A stretch of DNA of 64,000 nucleotides, taken from NCBI RefSeq assembly GCF_009905375.1, contig NC_133647.1, positions 77,180,231 through 77,244,230 of the forward strand, in the 5' to 3' direction. The notes under the pieces are model-generated. The model was not told the origin of the DNA, ran no database searches, and saw only the letters and a program-made list of their open reading frames with translations. Both the position numbers and the translations under genes were made by a program. The DNA comes from Apium graveolens (lineage: Eukaryota > Streptophyta > Magnoliopsida > Apiales > Apiaceae). Positions 23,958-34,707 of the stretch are shown piece after piece (position 1 is the stretch's first letter; each line of letters opens with the position of its first letter).

Positions 23958-25511
23958 ATGCCATCCCGTAGAAGAGGAACTAGGGCACAGCCCGCAGAAT
24001 CTGTTAACCAACAACGGAGTGAACCTGACCCTATAGTGAATGAGAAAAGTGAAGAGGACTTAGACTATAATGAATATGATGAGGAAGAATATGTAGAAGA
24101 AGAGGCTGAGGATACCCATCAGGGAGGGAACCCCATGAATGAATTTATCGAACTGTTAAGAGCAAATCTGAACCAACAGCCTATTCCACCACACCCACAA
24201 TCTTCCCAACAGACTGCAGCTACTGCCTTTAGGGCCTTCAAATCTCTCAAACCCCCAGAGTTTCTAGGATCGGCCGACCCCGTTGAAGCACGGGCCTGGC
24301 TCAAAGAAATAGAAAAGTCCTTCGAGATACTAGGTGTTGAGAAACGACATAACACTATTTTCGATTCTTACATGCTGAAAGGAGAAGCTAACTACTGGTG
24401 GGAGTCCAAACGAAACCTAGAGACTGATGCTGTGATCCAATGGGATAGATTTACTCGACTGTTCTTAGACAAGTATTTCCCTAGGTTTATGGAGACCCAG
24501 ATGGAGATTAAGTTTCTGGAGTTGAAACAGGATAAGATGACTGTAGCAGAACATGAGGCCAAATTTACTGAGTTGTCGAGATTTGTGGACACCGAAGAGA
24601 AGAAAGCGCGAAGGTTTCAGCTTGGTCCGAAACAGTGGATACAAAACCGAGTGGCAATGTTAGAGCTGATAGACTATGTCAGCTTAGTACAGAAAGCCTC
24701 GATTGTTGAAGCTGGCAGTGAGCAGAGTGTGAAGGAAAAGGAAAATAGGACGAGGAAGATAGGAAGCCAAGGAATAGGAACCGGGAACAGGAGCCTTCCA
24801 AGCAGGTTCGTCAGGGGAGCGGTGTCCCAACCTGCACGAGGCCCCGGATTCAGAAAGGCCCCGAGTGAGAGTGTTGGCTAGGGCGGCGGACAATCTAGGG
24901 CCATATTTCAAAGCCAACCCCGCGCCCCAATACCAGAGTGTCAAACCTGTAAGAAGAGACACCTTGGGGTGTGTACCCAGACAAGAGCCCCTCTGAGATG
25001 TTACCAGTGTGACCAAATCGGACACCTTGCGAACAACTGCACCCGACCCAATGTAACGTGTTTCCAATATGGAAAGGTAGGGTACATGAGAAAGGATTGC
25101 CCAACGTTAAAGCCCCCAGCCTCAGGGATGAGCAAAGCTGCCTCCAACCAACCCCCAGCTGCTAGGACCTTCAACATGACTGTTCAGGATGCTGTCCGAA
25201 ACACCGACGTGATAGCAGGTACCCTTTTGTTAAATTCTGAACATGCAAATGTCCTATTTGATTCTGGAGCAACCAAGTCTTTTATATCTCAAGATTTTGC
25301 TAAAAAGTTAAAACTTAATGTCATACCCTTAAGTGAGATATTACGAGTGGAAATAGCAAACAAAGAAATAATTCTTGTAAATCAAGTACACCCTAAGTGC
25401 AAGTTGAAATTAGAAGGGAAGATCTTCGAGGTTGACCTAATCCTATTCGCATTAGGAGAATTTGATGTAATCTTAGGAATGGTTTGGTATCCAGTAACGG
25501 AGCGCAAATAG
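23958..25511 (+). pseudogene. G2 gag and protease
   Basis: One frame of 518 codons broken only by a TAG at 24879-24881. Residues 1-90 are an acidic, Gln/Pro-rich tail. The retrotransposon gag domain spans about 91-230 (FRAFKSLKPPEF, ADPVEARAWLKEIEKSFEIL, GEANYWW at 142-148, KYFP at 172-175). After the stop come CQTCKKRHLGVC and a CCHC knuckle CYQCDQIGHLANNC. A third, CFQYGKVGYMRKDC, has lost a Cys and the His. The aspartic protease follows with VLFDSGATKSFIS and the flap/end region VILGMVWYP, where GMDWL is usual. Gag packages the RNA; the protease cuts the polyprotein. A frameshift near 25490 separates it from RT. Confidence 0.9.
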
Positions 25512-26960
25512 ATTGTGAACGGAAGAAAGTAAAGATAAGAGTGTAGAATAAAAAAGAAGTAGTGTTTAAAGGTCAATGACAGAACCAGAAATTTCTAACC
25601 ATGCTACAAGCAAAAAGATTGTTAGGGAAAGGTAACGAGACCTATTTGGCTTATGTGGTAGATACCAAGAAAGAAGTCCCTAATATACAGGACATACCCA
25701 TAGTAAATGAATTCGAGGATGTATTTCCAGAGAACTTACCAAGATTGCCACTTGACCGAGAAACAGATTTCGCTATAGAATTAGCACCAGAAACGGCACC
25801 AGTATCTAAGGCCCCATATAGGCTAGCCCCAGTTGAGATGAAGGAACTAGCTTCTCAACTGCAAGAGTTATTAGATAATGGAATGATAAGACCCAGTGTG
25901 TCGCCATGGGGAGCGCCAGTACTGTTCGTAAAGAAAAAGGACGGCAGTATGAGATTATGCATAGACTATCGAGAGCTTAATAAGCTGACTATTAAGAATA
26001 GGTACCCTCTCCCCAGGATTGATGTCCTATTCAACCAACTCAAGGGAGCTGTACATTTTTCCAAAATAGATTTGAGAACAGGATATCACAAGTTGAAAAT
26101 CAAACCGGAAGATATACCGAAGACTGCTTTTCGCACTAGGTATGGACACTTTGAGTTCTTAGTTATGTCGTTTGGGTTAACCAATGCACCCGCAGCCTTT
26201 ATGGATTTGATGAACAGAGTGTTCAAAAAGTACCTGGATATATGTGTGATAGTTTTTAAAGACGATATTCTGATCTACTTAAAGACAGTGCAAGAACATG
26301 CAGAACATTTGAGGATAGTCTTAGAAATCTTGAGGAATGTGAAATTGTATGCCAAGTTCTCGAAGTGAGAGTTTTGGTTGAGAGAAGTTTAGTTTTTAGG
26401 ACATGTGGTGAGTAGCAAAGGAGTTTTAGTTGACCCTGCCAAGATAGAGGCCGTATCCAATTGGGAAAGACCAACTACCCCAACAGAGGTTAGGAGTTTT
26501 GTGGGTTTAGCAAGATATTATCGAAGATTCGTGCAAGAGTTTGCTAAGATAGCCGGTCCACTGACTAGACTTACCCAGAAGACAGAAAAGTTTGTATGGA
26601 CAGAGAAATGTGAGGAAAGTTTTTAAGAACTGAAAAGGAGGCTAGTGTCAGCACCAGTGCTCGCTCTTCCCGATGGAAAGGGAGAGTTTGTGATATACAG
26701 CGACGCATCGCTTAAAGGATTAGGATGTGTACTGATGCAGCACGGCAAAGTTATAGCATATGCCTCTCAGTAATTGAAGGAATATGAGAGCAGATACCCT
26801 ACGCATGATCTAGAATTAGCAGCCATAGTGTTTGCCCTAAAAATTTGGAGACACTACCTATACGGTGAGAAATACGAGATCTACACTGACCATAAAAGCC
26901 TCAAATATATTTTCACTCAGAAGGAACTGAACATGAAATAGAGGAGATGGTTAGAGTTGA
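25490..26960 (+). pseudogene. G2 reverse transcriptase and RNase H
   Basis: Same frame throughout. RT blocks in order: [87 protein letters not shown] and the active site FKDDILIY (Asp pair at 26261-26266), where the family has FIDD. The connection and RNase H part has [45 protein letters not shown]. In-frame stops: TGA 26366, TAA 26624, TAA near 26771 and TAG near 26939. These copy the element RNA into DNA and remove the template. Inactive as it stands. Confidence 0.93.
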
Positions 26961-28585
26961 TAAAAGATTACGACTGTGAAATTTTGTATCACCCGGGTAA
27001 AGCCAATGTGGTGGCTGACGCCCTTAGTAGGAAGGAAAGACTCAAGATGATAATGACATCAGAGGAGTTAAATAAAGAATTTGAGAAGATGGAAATTGAT
27101 GTGAGGATGACCGGTAAGGGAACGGAAGGATTATTTGAGATTAAGCTAGTGCCGGAGCTGACTGAAAAGATACGAGTATGTCAGGAAAAGAAGATGAGTG
27201 AGGAAAGAGGAATATTGATCGGTGAAGAAGTGAGATGCGAGAAGGATGAACAAGGGATCATGAGGTATGTATCCCGAATTTGGATTCCAAATGTGCAAGA
27301 GTTAAAGGATGAGCTGCTGCACGAAGGGCACAACTCTAGATATTCAATCCACCCAGGAAGTACAAAAATGTACCATGACCTTAAGGAATATTATTGGTGG
27401 CCTAACATGAAGAGAGAAGTAGCAGAGTGGGTTAGCAAGTGCTTGACATGCCAGAGAGTGAAGGCTGAACATCAACAACCTAGTGGACTTTTACGACCCC
27501 TGAAAATTCCAGAATGGAAATGGGAGCATATAGCCATGAATTTTGTGACAGGCTTACCAAGAACAAAGACCAATCACGATGCCATATGGGTTATCATAGA
27601 TAGATTGACCAAGTCCGCACACTTCCTACCAATCAACGAAAGATACACCGTAGACAAGTTGGTTGATATTTACTTGAAGGAAATTGTAGTAAGACACGAC
27701 ATTCCTGTAGCCATAATGTCAGATAGAGACCCAAGGTTTAATTCCCGATTTTGGAGAAGCTTTCAGGAGTGCGTAGGCACCTGACTAAACATGAGTACCG
27801 CCTACCACCCCCAGACTGATGGACAAAGTGAAAGGACTATTCAGACCCTAGAAGATATACTACGAGTATGTGCCATTGATTTCAAAGGAAATTGGGATGA
27901 CCACTTACCCCTGATCGAATTTGCTTACAATAATAGCTATCACGCTAGCATAGGAATACCCCCGTATGAAGCTCTTTACGAAAGGAGATGTCGCTCTCCC
28001 TTGTGTTGGGACGAAGTTGGAGAACACAAGATATTAGGACCAGAATTAGTCCAACAAACCAGGGAAATGGTAGGACTCATCAGGAAAAGACTGGTAACAG
28101 CCCAGGACAGACAAAAGAAGTACGCCGACCAGACCAGAAAGGATAGGGAATATGAAGTAGGAGATTCGGTGCTATTGAAGGTATCACCGTAGAAAGGAGT
28201 GATGAGGTTTGGAAAGAAAGGGAAGCTGAGTCCCAGATTCATAGGACCCTTTGAAATTTTGAGGAGAATAGGACCTCTAGCTTACGAGCTCGCCTTGCCT
28301 CCTAATTTGCAACAAGTACACAATGTGTTCCACGTGTCCATGTGAAGGAAGTACCATGCAGATGCACGACATGTAATAGAATACGAGCAGCTAGATTTAC
28401 AACCAGACCTGACCTACATCGAGCAGCCAGTAAGGATAATGAACCAAAAAGAAAAAGTGATGAGGAACAAGACTGTGAAACTGGTTAGGATCTTATGGAG
28501 AAATCAAAATGTTGAGGAATCAACTTGGGAACTTGAAGACGCAATGAGGAATAGATACCCCCACTTATTTTCTAATTGATTCTGG
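26957..28585 (+). pseudogene. G2 integrase and chromodomain
   Basis: Continues the RT frame. Linker with GKANVVADALSRK, then the HHCC zinc part (HPGSTKMYHDLKEYYWWP ... CLTCQ). In the catalytic core the first Asp is replaced: MNFVTGLP with AAT at 27539-27541, where MDF is universal in the family. The second Asp (SDRDPRF, 27722) and the Glu (GQSERT, 27830) are kept. After YEALYERRCRSPL and [14 protein letters not shown] a chromodomain closes the protein (EQPVRIMNQKEK ... ESTWELEDAMRNRYPHLF). Stops: TGA 27782, TAG 28190 and TGA near 28345. In chromoviruses the chromodomain steers insertion to chromatin marks; here it cannot be made without read-through. Confidence 0.92.
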
Positions 28586-28599
28586 GACAGAATCCTTGT

Positions 28600-28612
28600 T
28601 AGAGGGGAAAAC
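28600..28612 (+). other. Polypurine tract of G2
   Basis: TAGAGGGGAAAAC directly before the 3' LTR start TGTAATAACTCG. Confidence 0.88.
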
Positions 28613-31600
28613 TGTAATAACTCGAATTTTTGAGACCTTATAAAACGATTAATGAATAGTAACCCTGACGGACGGGAAAAACTTTTGAGCCCACACTACG
28701 TAGTGCATGAGAAAATGAGTTTCGGAGTTGATATTACGATTATACGTACCAAATGAGTGTATGTAAACGCTATTAGTTTTTTAAAAAAACGAACTTTGAA
28801 AAATGACCGTATTTACGACTCATCAAGGATTACGGGAATCACAATATAATTACAAGATTAAAATCCTATGGATTTATATTCAAGTATGATAATTCAAGAT
28901 ATAAGGAATAATACGAAAGGAATTACGTCGCGAACCATTTACGAGTAAATATTACGGAAACGTTTAAGCAACCGAGCGAACGCGTAAACGATTAAATAAA
29001 CGTAACGCACTAACTAAACCATGGTAAGAAAGTAACCATGGTTACTTCATCAAATAGTGAGATAACCATAGGATGATCAAGCTAGTTAGCAAAATAGTGT
29101 GCTAAGGAAGCTAACACATGTAGTTAGCTTATAACCTAGCAAGCTACTTAGATTTTGTCCCCAAGATTTGTAACAAGAATAAACCTAGGATTCAACCTAG
29201 GAGAATAAAAATCAAGGAAAGATATCAACCCCATTTCCTAGAAGCAACCTAGAGAAGCAACCAAGAGAAGCAACCAAGAGGAGCAAGTATAAATACCCCC
29301 CTCCTTCACATTGTTCCATTCGGCCCTTGAAGAAAAAAAAAAGAGGAAATCCAAATTCAAATCTCAAAATCTAGCCATGGTAAAATCATCCCATTAATTC
29401 TCAAGCCTCCTGGAAATTAAACTAAGGTAAGAAAATTCTTTCATCTCTTTTTATCAAGGTTTGATGGGTGAAATAAAATCAAGAAACTCACTAGTGAATA
29501 GTATGAATAGTAACCTCTCTTTGGTTTCTTGATTTCAATGGTGGTTTTAGGTTCTAAAAATCACACCAAGCACTTCCAAGACTCCACCATCCTCAAGAAC
29601 ACATCTTAAGCTTTCAATAAAGGTAAAAATATTTGTCCCAACTTTATTTAAGATTCATTTTTAAGATCCATTTAGTATGTGGTAGTAAACCTAGTTTAAT
29701 GAGTGGTATTGATGAAATCTTGATGTTTAAGTTAAGTAGATTTAAGGTTGGTTGTTGTTGCCTTAAGAACATGATGTTCTTTAGAGGAGTTTGTGTGTTG
29801 ATGATGAAATGATGATTGTTGGTGGTTGTGTTAAGAGTTAGGGTATAAACGAAACCCCGATCGTAAACGTAACTCTGTTAAAACCAACAAATCGTAACTT
29901 TAAGTTTCTGCAGAAAGTCCCGAAGTCGTAAACTGTAGTTTCTTGAAAAATAACCCTTGATTATGATATAAAATGTTATAAGGATCGTTTAGGCGGTTGA
30001 ATCGCTTGATTCCGATTTACAGCTCCAAAGTTATGGTCGTTTTACTAAAAGTGATTTACGCGACAAAAACTGCTACGAATAACGAATTTTGAAAATATAA
30101 AGGATCAAGTTAAATGTGTTCATAAATCATGAATTTTTTACAGAGAGTAACATATTGAGTTTCCTAAGTTCCATAAAAATTTCAAGTAAAAATAATGATT
30201 TTTCAATTTTATAAAAATATCGGAGTCGAGACCGTGCGAGTAGAAACCGTAAGAATCCATTAGCGGAGCCGACGACGATAATAAGAATGAACCTAAGATA
30301 CTTAGAAAAATGAAGCGACCATAATGTGAATAATGACTTAAAGGAATAATAAGGGTAGTATAAGTCGAGAGGGTGCATAATGAGTAGCACATGAGTGCGA
30401 GTCACCGTAAATTAAAACGGGACCTAACGAAATGAATTGTGTTATGGTTATAGATTTCCGAGCGGAACCTAGAGCATCCTCCAGCCCGAGATACCCAGGA
30501 AAGTTTTTGAACCCAACTCCATTTTACTGTTGTGTTGTGAAAGGATTGTTTTACTATCATTGCATAAATACCATGCTTTCCATGATACGTAGTTGTTGAA
30601 TTTTCGTATAATGTAGCGATGTTGTACGATACGTATATATCGTAAAATATTTAATTCCGCTTTAAGCGTGACGTATGATTATAAGACCGAGAGTCGGTCG
30701 AGACTTTAAGATGAAAACCCTGGAATTATTCCGGTGATATTATAGGGCGATTATAAGTCTATAGTAGTACGTTTTAGAGGGACTCAACGTCCACTTACGA
30801 AACATTAAAATACCTCAAACTTTTATTAAAACGATTTCCAAAGATCATATTTCCTCAACTATACTTTATCTTCGGACAAGAATTATTTATCTACTAATCA
30901 TTTATTATATGAGTAGTATTCTCCAATGCTTATTTATTCAAACCTGATTTATCATTAAAGATTATTAATTTCATAGACATAAACTAGTTGAGGAATATTA
31001 TTTTAAATATTCTTTTACAAGAGTAAACTTATTCGAGGTTAATTATTTATCGATTATCATTTAATTATTTATTATTTATTAAAGGGTTTATTTTTGATTT
31101 AAAAATCATAGATCCTGATTTAAAATATACTTCCTGATTTCATAATATCACTCGAATAATTTCAGATCGTCGGTGAATATTATCCCGACTTATTTAATAT
31201 TTTAAATATAGTTTCAAGAAGAAGCTTTTCCCCTTATTTAATTATCTGTTGACAACGGTCAACTCACATCCTTAGTACTTTCTCCGAAAATCTCGGAAGT
31301 ACGTATATACATATATACACTTATATCTTAGTGAGATAAGTTGTTCTATCAACAAGCAAAATGCTTGGGGAACTTCGATGTGGTTCGAGTTCTCGAGATA
31401 TGATAGAATTCTCTTAAAAAAAGGACAAGGGAGGGGTAGACTCTGGTACTATGTGTACTAGATGGACTACCAAAGGTACCGCGGGCGAAGGTACTCAGTG
31501 TACTCAGGAACTTGTCGTCCTTCTACTAACCCGAAAATAGGACACGTAGCCCGAATGCGGCAAGGGTGATAACCGGGATACGAAGGTGTCGTCCTTTTAC

Positions 31601-32373
31601 TAATAGAAAAGGTTACTATTACCGTATTACGACTGGTCATCGTATACGGTGGCTCCAACGAGTGTCATAATTCTTCCAATTGGAATTGAGATGCAATACC
31701 GTAACCCAAGCCTAGGTGCTGGGATTACTATTAAGGTATTCACAGGATATTTAAATCCCTTAAAGTATTATTTTTATAAGAAGGTGTGTATCACCAAAGA
31801 AAACTATTTTCGAATAAAACATAATTATCATATATGATTTATCATACATTCATTTTCATACTGTACATTATTATGCTGGGCATTATAGCTCACACTTGTT
31901 TTCTTAAATTTACACAACACAACAGTGAATCAAGATGCCTGCCATGAGAACCACAGCCAGAAAACGGGTAGGAAATGGCCAGTTGTTCCGTAGATTGTTT
32001 GGTGCTGTACCACAGGTAGTCCGAATAAGATGGATTAGTTTTCAGTTGTTTTTAGTTCGGATTATTTATAAGTATGACTTATGTAAGGTAATAAACAAGA
32101 AACGTATATTTGGCCGGCGGACTAGCCTTACTTAAAGGTTACTCCCCGGTAAAACTAAATTACCTTTGGGTTGTAATAATTATCACTTGATGGTTGAAAG
32201 TACTCTAGATATGATGGTTCATTTCCAAGACAATAACCTGTAAATGTGTGTGTGTGATAAGTGTGGGGTCGTGAAGCGTGAGTATTTATATATTGTAGTG
32301 TGAGTTGTGTGGTTGTAAGAGTTTAGATGGCATGGTCTCCGAGACTCCTGACCCCGGGTTTTGGGGCGGCACA
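28613..32373 (+). repeat. 3' LTR of G2
   Basis: 3,761 bp, TGTAATAACTCG ... GGGGCGGCACA. Complete, and the reference for the truncated 5' LTR and for the inverted fragment at 3929-4100. Its first 20 bases resemble the G3 LTR start, a sign of common descent. No genes. Confidence 0.92.
29288..29295 (+). promoter_or_regulatory. TATA box of the G2 3' LTR
   Basis: TATAAATA followed by a C-rich block; same context as 5565-5572. Confidence 0.6.
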
Positions 32374-33640
32374 ATACACCCTGCCATTAAAGCTTTCACC
32401 TTGTAAACTTTTCATATGACTTCCCAGCTATCTTTAAATAATTTGTATGGTTCTACTTTGACCTTAAGTAACACAAATACATCTTATCCAGATCCTCCTT
32501 CAAGATTCTGCTCATCAAATTTAAATATTACTGGTATATCAGTTCATCCAAATAACATTACTAGTATTTTATAACAACGGTACTTAGTTCTGAAAATTAT
32601 CTTTGATATGTCCATAGGTTCAATCTTCAATTGGTAATATACCCAGTCTTAAATCAATCTTATAAAAATACTTTGCTTCTTTCATTTGATCAAACAAATT
32701 ATTGGTTCGAGGTAACAGATATCTGCTCTTGAGAGTAAATTTGTTGAGCTTCCGCTAGTCGACACATAATCTCATACTTCCATCTTTCTTATTAACAAAT
32801 CATACCGGTGCACTTTAGGGGGTACGCTAGGTCCAATTGCTTTCTCTTCTAATCATCTCCTGCATTTGCTCTGGTAACTCCTTTATTTTATCTGGTGCCA
32901 TTCTTTGCGGGGCTTTGGAAACTGGCTTCATTTCAGGTGCTAAGTCAATCATAAACTCAATTTTTCTATCGGAAGGAAATATTGGTAACTCGTCTGGAAA
33001 CATATCTTGAAACTATAAAATCTTCAAGTTCTGTGTGCTCCTGACTTTTATTTATAATCGCCATAGCGCTTACATCTTGGTCATTGTAACCTCTTAACTT
33101 AAATCATTGTTAACAAGTTTTTTACCTTCCTTCGTCCTCTAAACCTCATCATATTCTCATTTGGTGTCTTTAGAAATATCTTCTATCACGATGGTCTATC
33201 TGGGCATCACGCTTAAATGGTTAATCCATTTATTAGAATAATGTCCAATCCTCTTATCTCAAATGATATCAATTCTTCACAACTTATTTCCAGAAATCTC
33301 AATTCCACCGTTGGTACTTATTTAATAATTATACGTTCTTGACTTGCTAGTACTTTAGTCATAATCTTATCAATTCTAACAGGGTAATTCATCTTATCAT
33401 CAAAACCTTGAAAGATAAACGATCAAGTTGCTCCCACATCATTCCATACTTTAGCGCTTAAGGTATCCGCAATAATCATTCCCGTCATCACATATTTCAC
33501 AGACAAATCGTAAACTCTCGTTTTTGGAGACGTATTCCTTATTGAAGTAGATTCCCTTGACTTTTAGTGCATTCCTGGCTAGGGCTAGTGATTTGCAATC
33601 CTCGCCATATGCCCTTGTTTCCTTTTCATGCATGAAAAGT
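32374..33640 (-). pseudogene. G1 remnant: zinc knuckle, protease and RT
   Basis: Read on -. Near 33640-33580 is a decayed zinc-knuckle stretch (GHMAR-like). At about 33490-33400 is a protease-like ADTLSAKVWNDVGAT, where family members have DSGAT. At about 33250-33190 is FEIRGLDIIL, the protease end. RT blocks follow: [11 protein letters not shown] (about 32790), a [20 protein letters not shown] block (about 32715) and a KILVMLFG block (about 32545). Frames shift repeatedly. The order matches G2 25200-26250, and the RNase H part continues across G2 at 3929. Confidence 0.72.
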
Positions 33641-33973
33641 AGATGGAACTTTGCCCGCTTGGTTCATAATACGTTGACTTTTATTTAAAAAACCTTTGCA
33701 AAGAACGACTGTACGATGAAACAACTAGAAGGATTCACAATTTTAATAAACTTAGAGTTGAAAAGAAAGAAGAAGTAATGATTTAAATATGAATGAGACA
33801 ATCACATTGGTACTTAAGATGGCCAGTCTTTCATACCATATGGCATACAACACATGATTAGGTGGCGTCCCACCCGACTCTTCATCATTCCGAAAAAGCG
33901 TCTCACCATAACACTGTTTGTCCCGATCAGAGAGCAAAACTTGAGGGGAACAATTAAATTTGAAAGGAATGCA
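33641..33973 (-). other. G1, unassigned stretch before C2
   Basis: Lies in the gag C-terminal part by position. A 79-codon - strand frame (33752-33991) runs into the C2 LTR and resembles nothing I know. Ends at the C2 LTR; the last five bases ATGCA nearly match ATACA after C2, an imperfect target duplication. Confidence 0.45.
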
Positions 33974-34569
33974 TGTTAGGTCACACAACACTGTAGAAGG
34001 GGGTTGAATAGAGTGTAGAATACAATCAAATCGATTTAGAACATAAGTAACAGAAAATAGATGTATTCGATATAATAAACTCTATTACAATGGAACTGTT
34101 CTCTCTCAGTGATGAACAAATATCACGAGAGCTGCTAGGTTACAACGTATGATCTTCTTGATTATTGTAACACATATAGTGTAAACCTATGTATGTGTTT
34201 ATATAGACACACAGTTACAAGATAACTTCTAATTGATATGGAATATAATTCTGTCTCCTAAAATATATCAATCAGATATCTTATATAATTCTTCTAGTCC
34301 TCTAACTCTTTCCATACATATCTTCTTCTTGTATTAGTCTCGACCTTCTTTCCTGTAAATCAATTTCTTTCTTTAACTGTTAGTCCTCCAGTACTTAAGA
34401 TCTGATATCCATCTTCTGATATTATCTCCTGATAATCTAAGTCCTGATATCCTTAAGTCCTGACTTCCAGTAAGTCCTGATTCCAGTAAGAACTGATATT
34501 CCCTGTTAGTTAAGATCTGAAAACTAAACATGAAATATATTATACATGACATCTCAAATATATCTAACA
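33974..34569 (-). repeat. 3' LTR of C2
   Basis: Read on + it starts TGTTAGGTCACACAACACTG and ends CATCTCAAATATATCTAACA. Contains several copies of an AGTACTTAAG / TTCTGATATC-type motif (about 34380-34510). Confidence 0.93.
34197..34205 (-). promoter_or_regulatory. TATA box in the C2 3' LTR
   Basis: On -, TATATAAAC in the same context as in the C1 LTR and the other C2 LTR. Confidence 0.5.
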
Positions 34570-34584
34570 ATCTCCCCCAACTTG
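34570..34584 (-). other. Polypurine tract of C2
   Basis: On -, CAAGTTGGGGGAGAT directly before the LTR; identical to that of C1. Confidence 0.88.
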
Positions 34585-34707
34585 TAAATTATGCAAGAAT
34601 GTACAAGTTAATAGATTTGATGATGTCAAAAACATTTAAGTTCAAATGCAATAAGAGTTTAATAAGACTATTAATTACAACTTATAAAACATCCAGGTTT
34701 ACCAACA

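Larger units (their letters stand above)
5188..32373 (+). mobile_element. Tekay-type chromovirus G2
   Basis: Ty3/Gypsy element with a 5' LTR split by G3 (5188-8567 and 22700-22733), primer-binding site 22738-22750, acidic leader ORF, gag-protease, RT-RNase H-integrase-chromodomain, polypurine tract 28600-28612 and a complete 3' LTR 28613-32373. The first roughly 300 bp of the 5' LTR are missing or rearranged next to the LINE. The order of domains and the C-terminal chromodomain place it among chromoviruses. LTR differences, including several indels, show that it is clearly older than G3. Confidence 0.92.

Noticed and set aside
33451..33991. - ORFs as separate small genes
   Set aside because: Lie in the decayed gag-protease part of G1 or overlap the C2 LTR boundary; no independent support.
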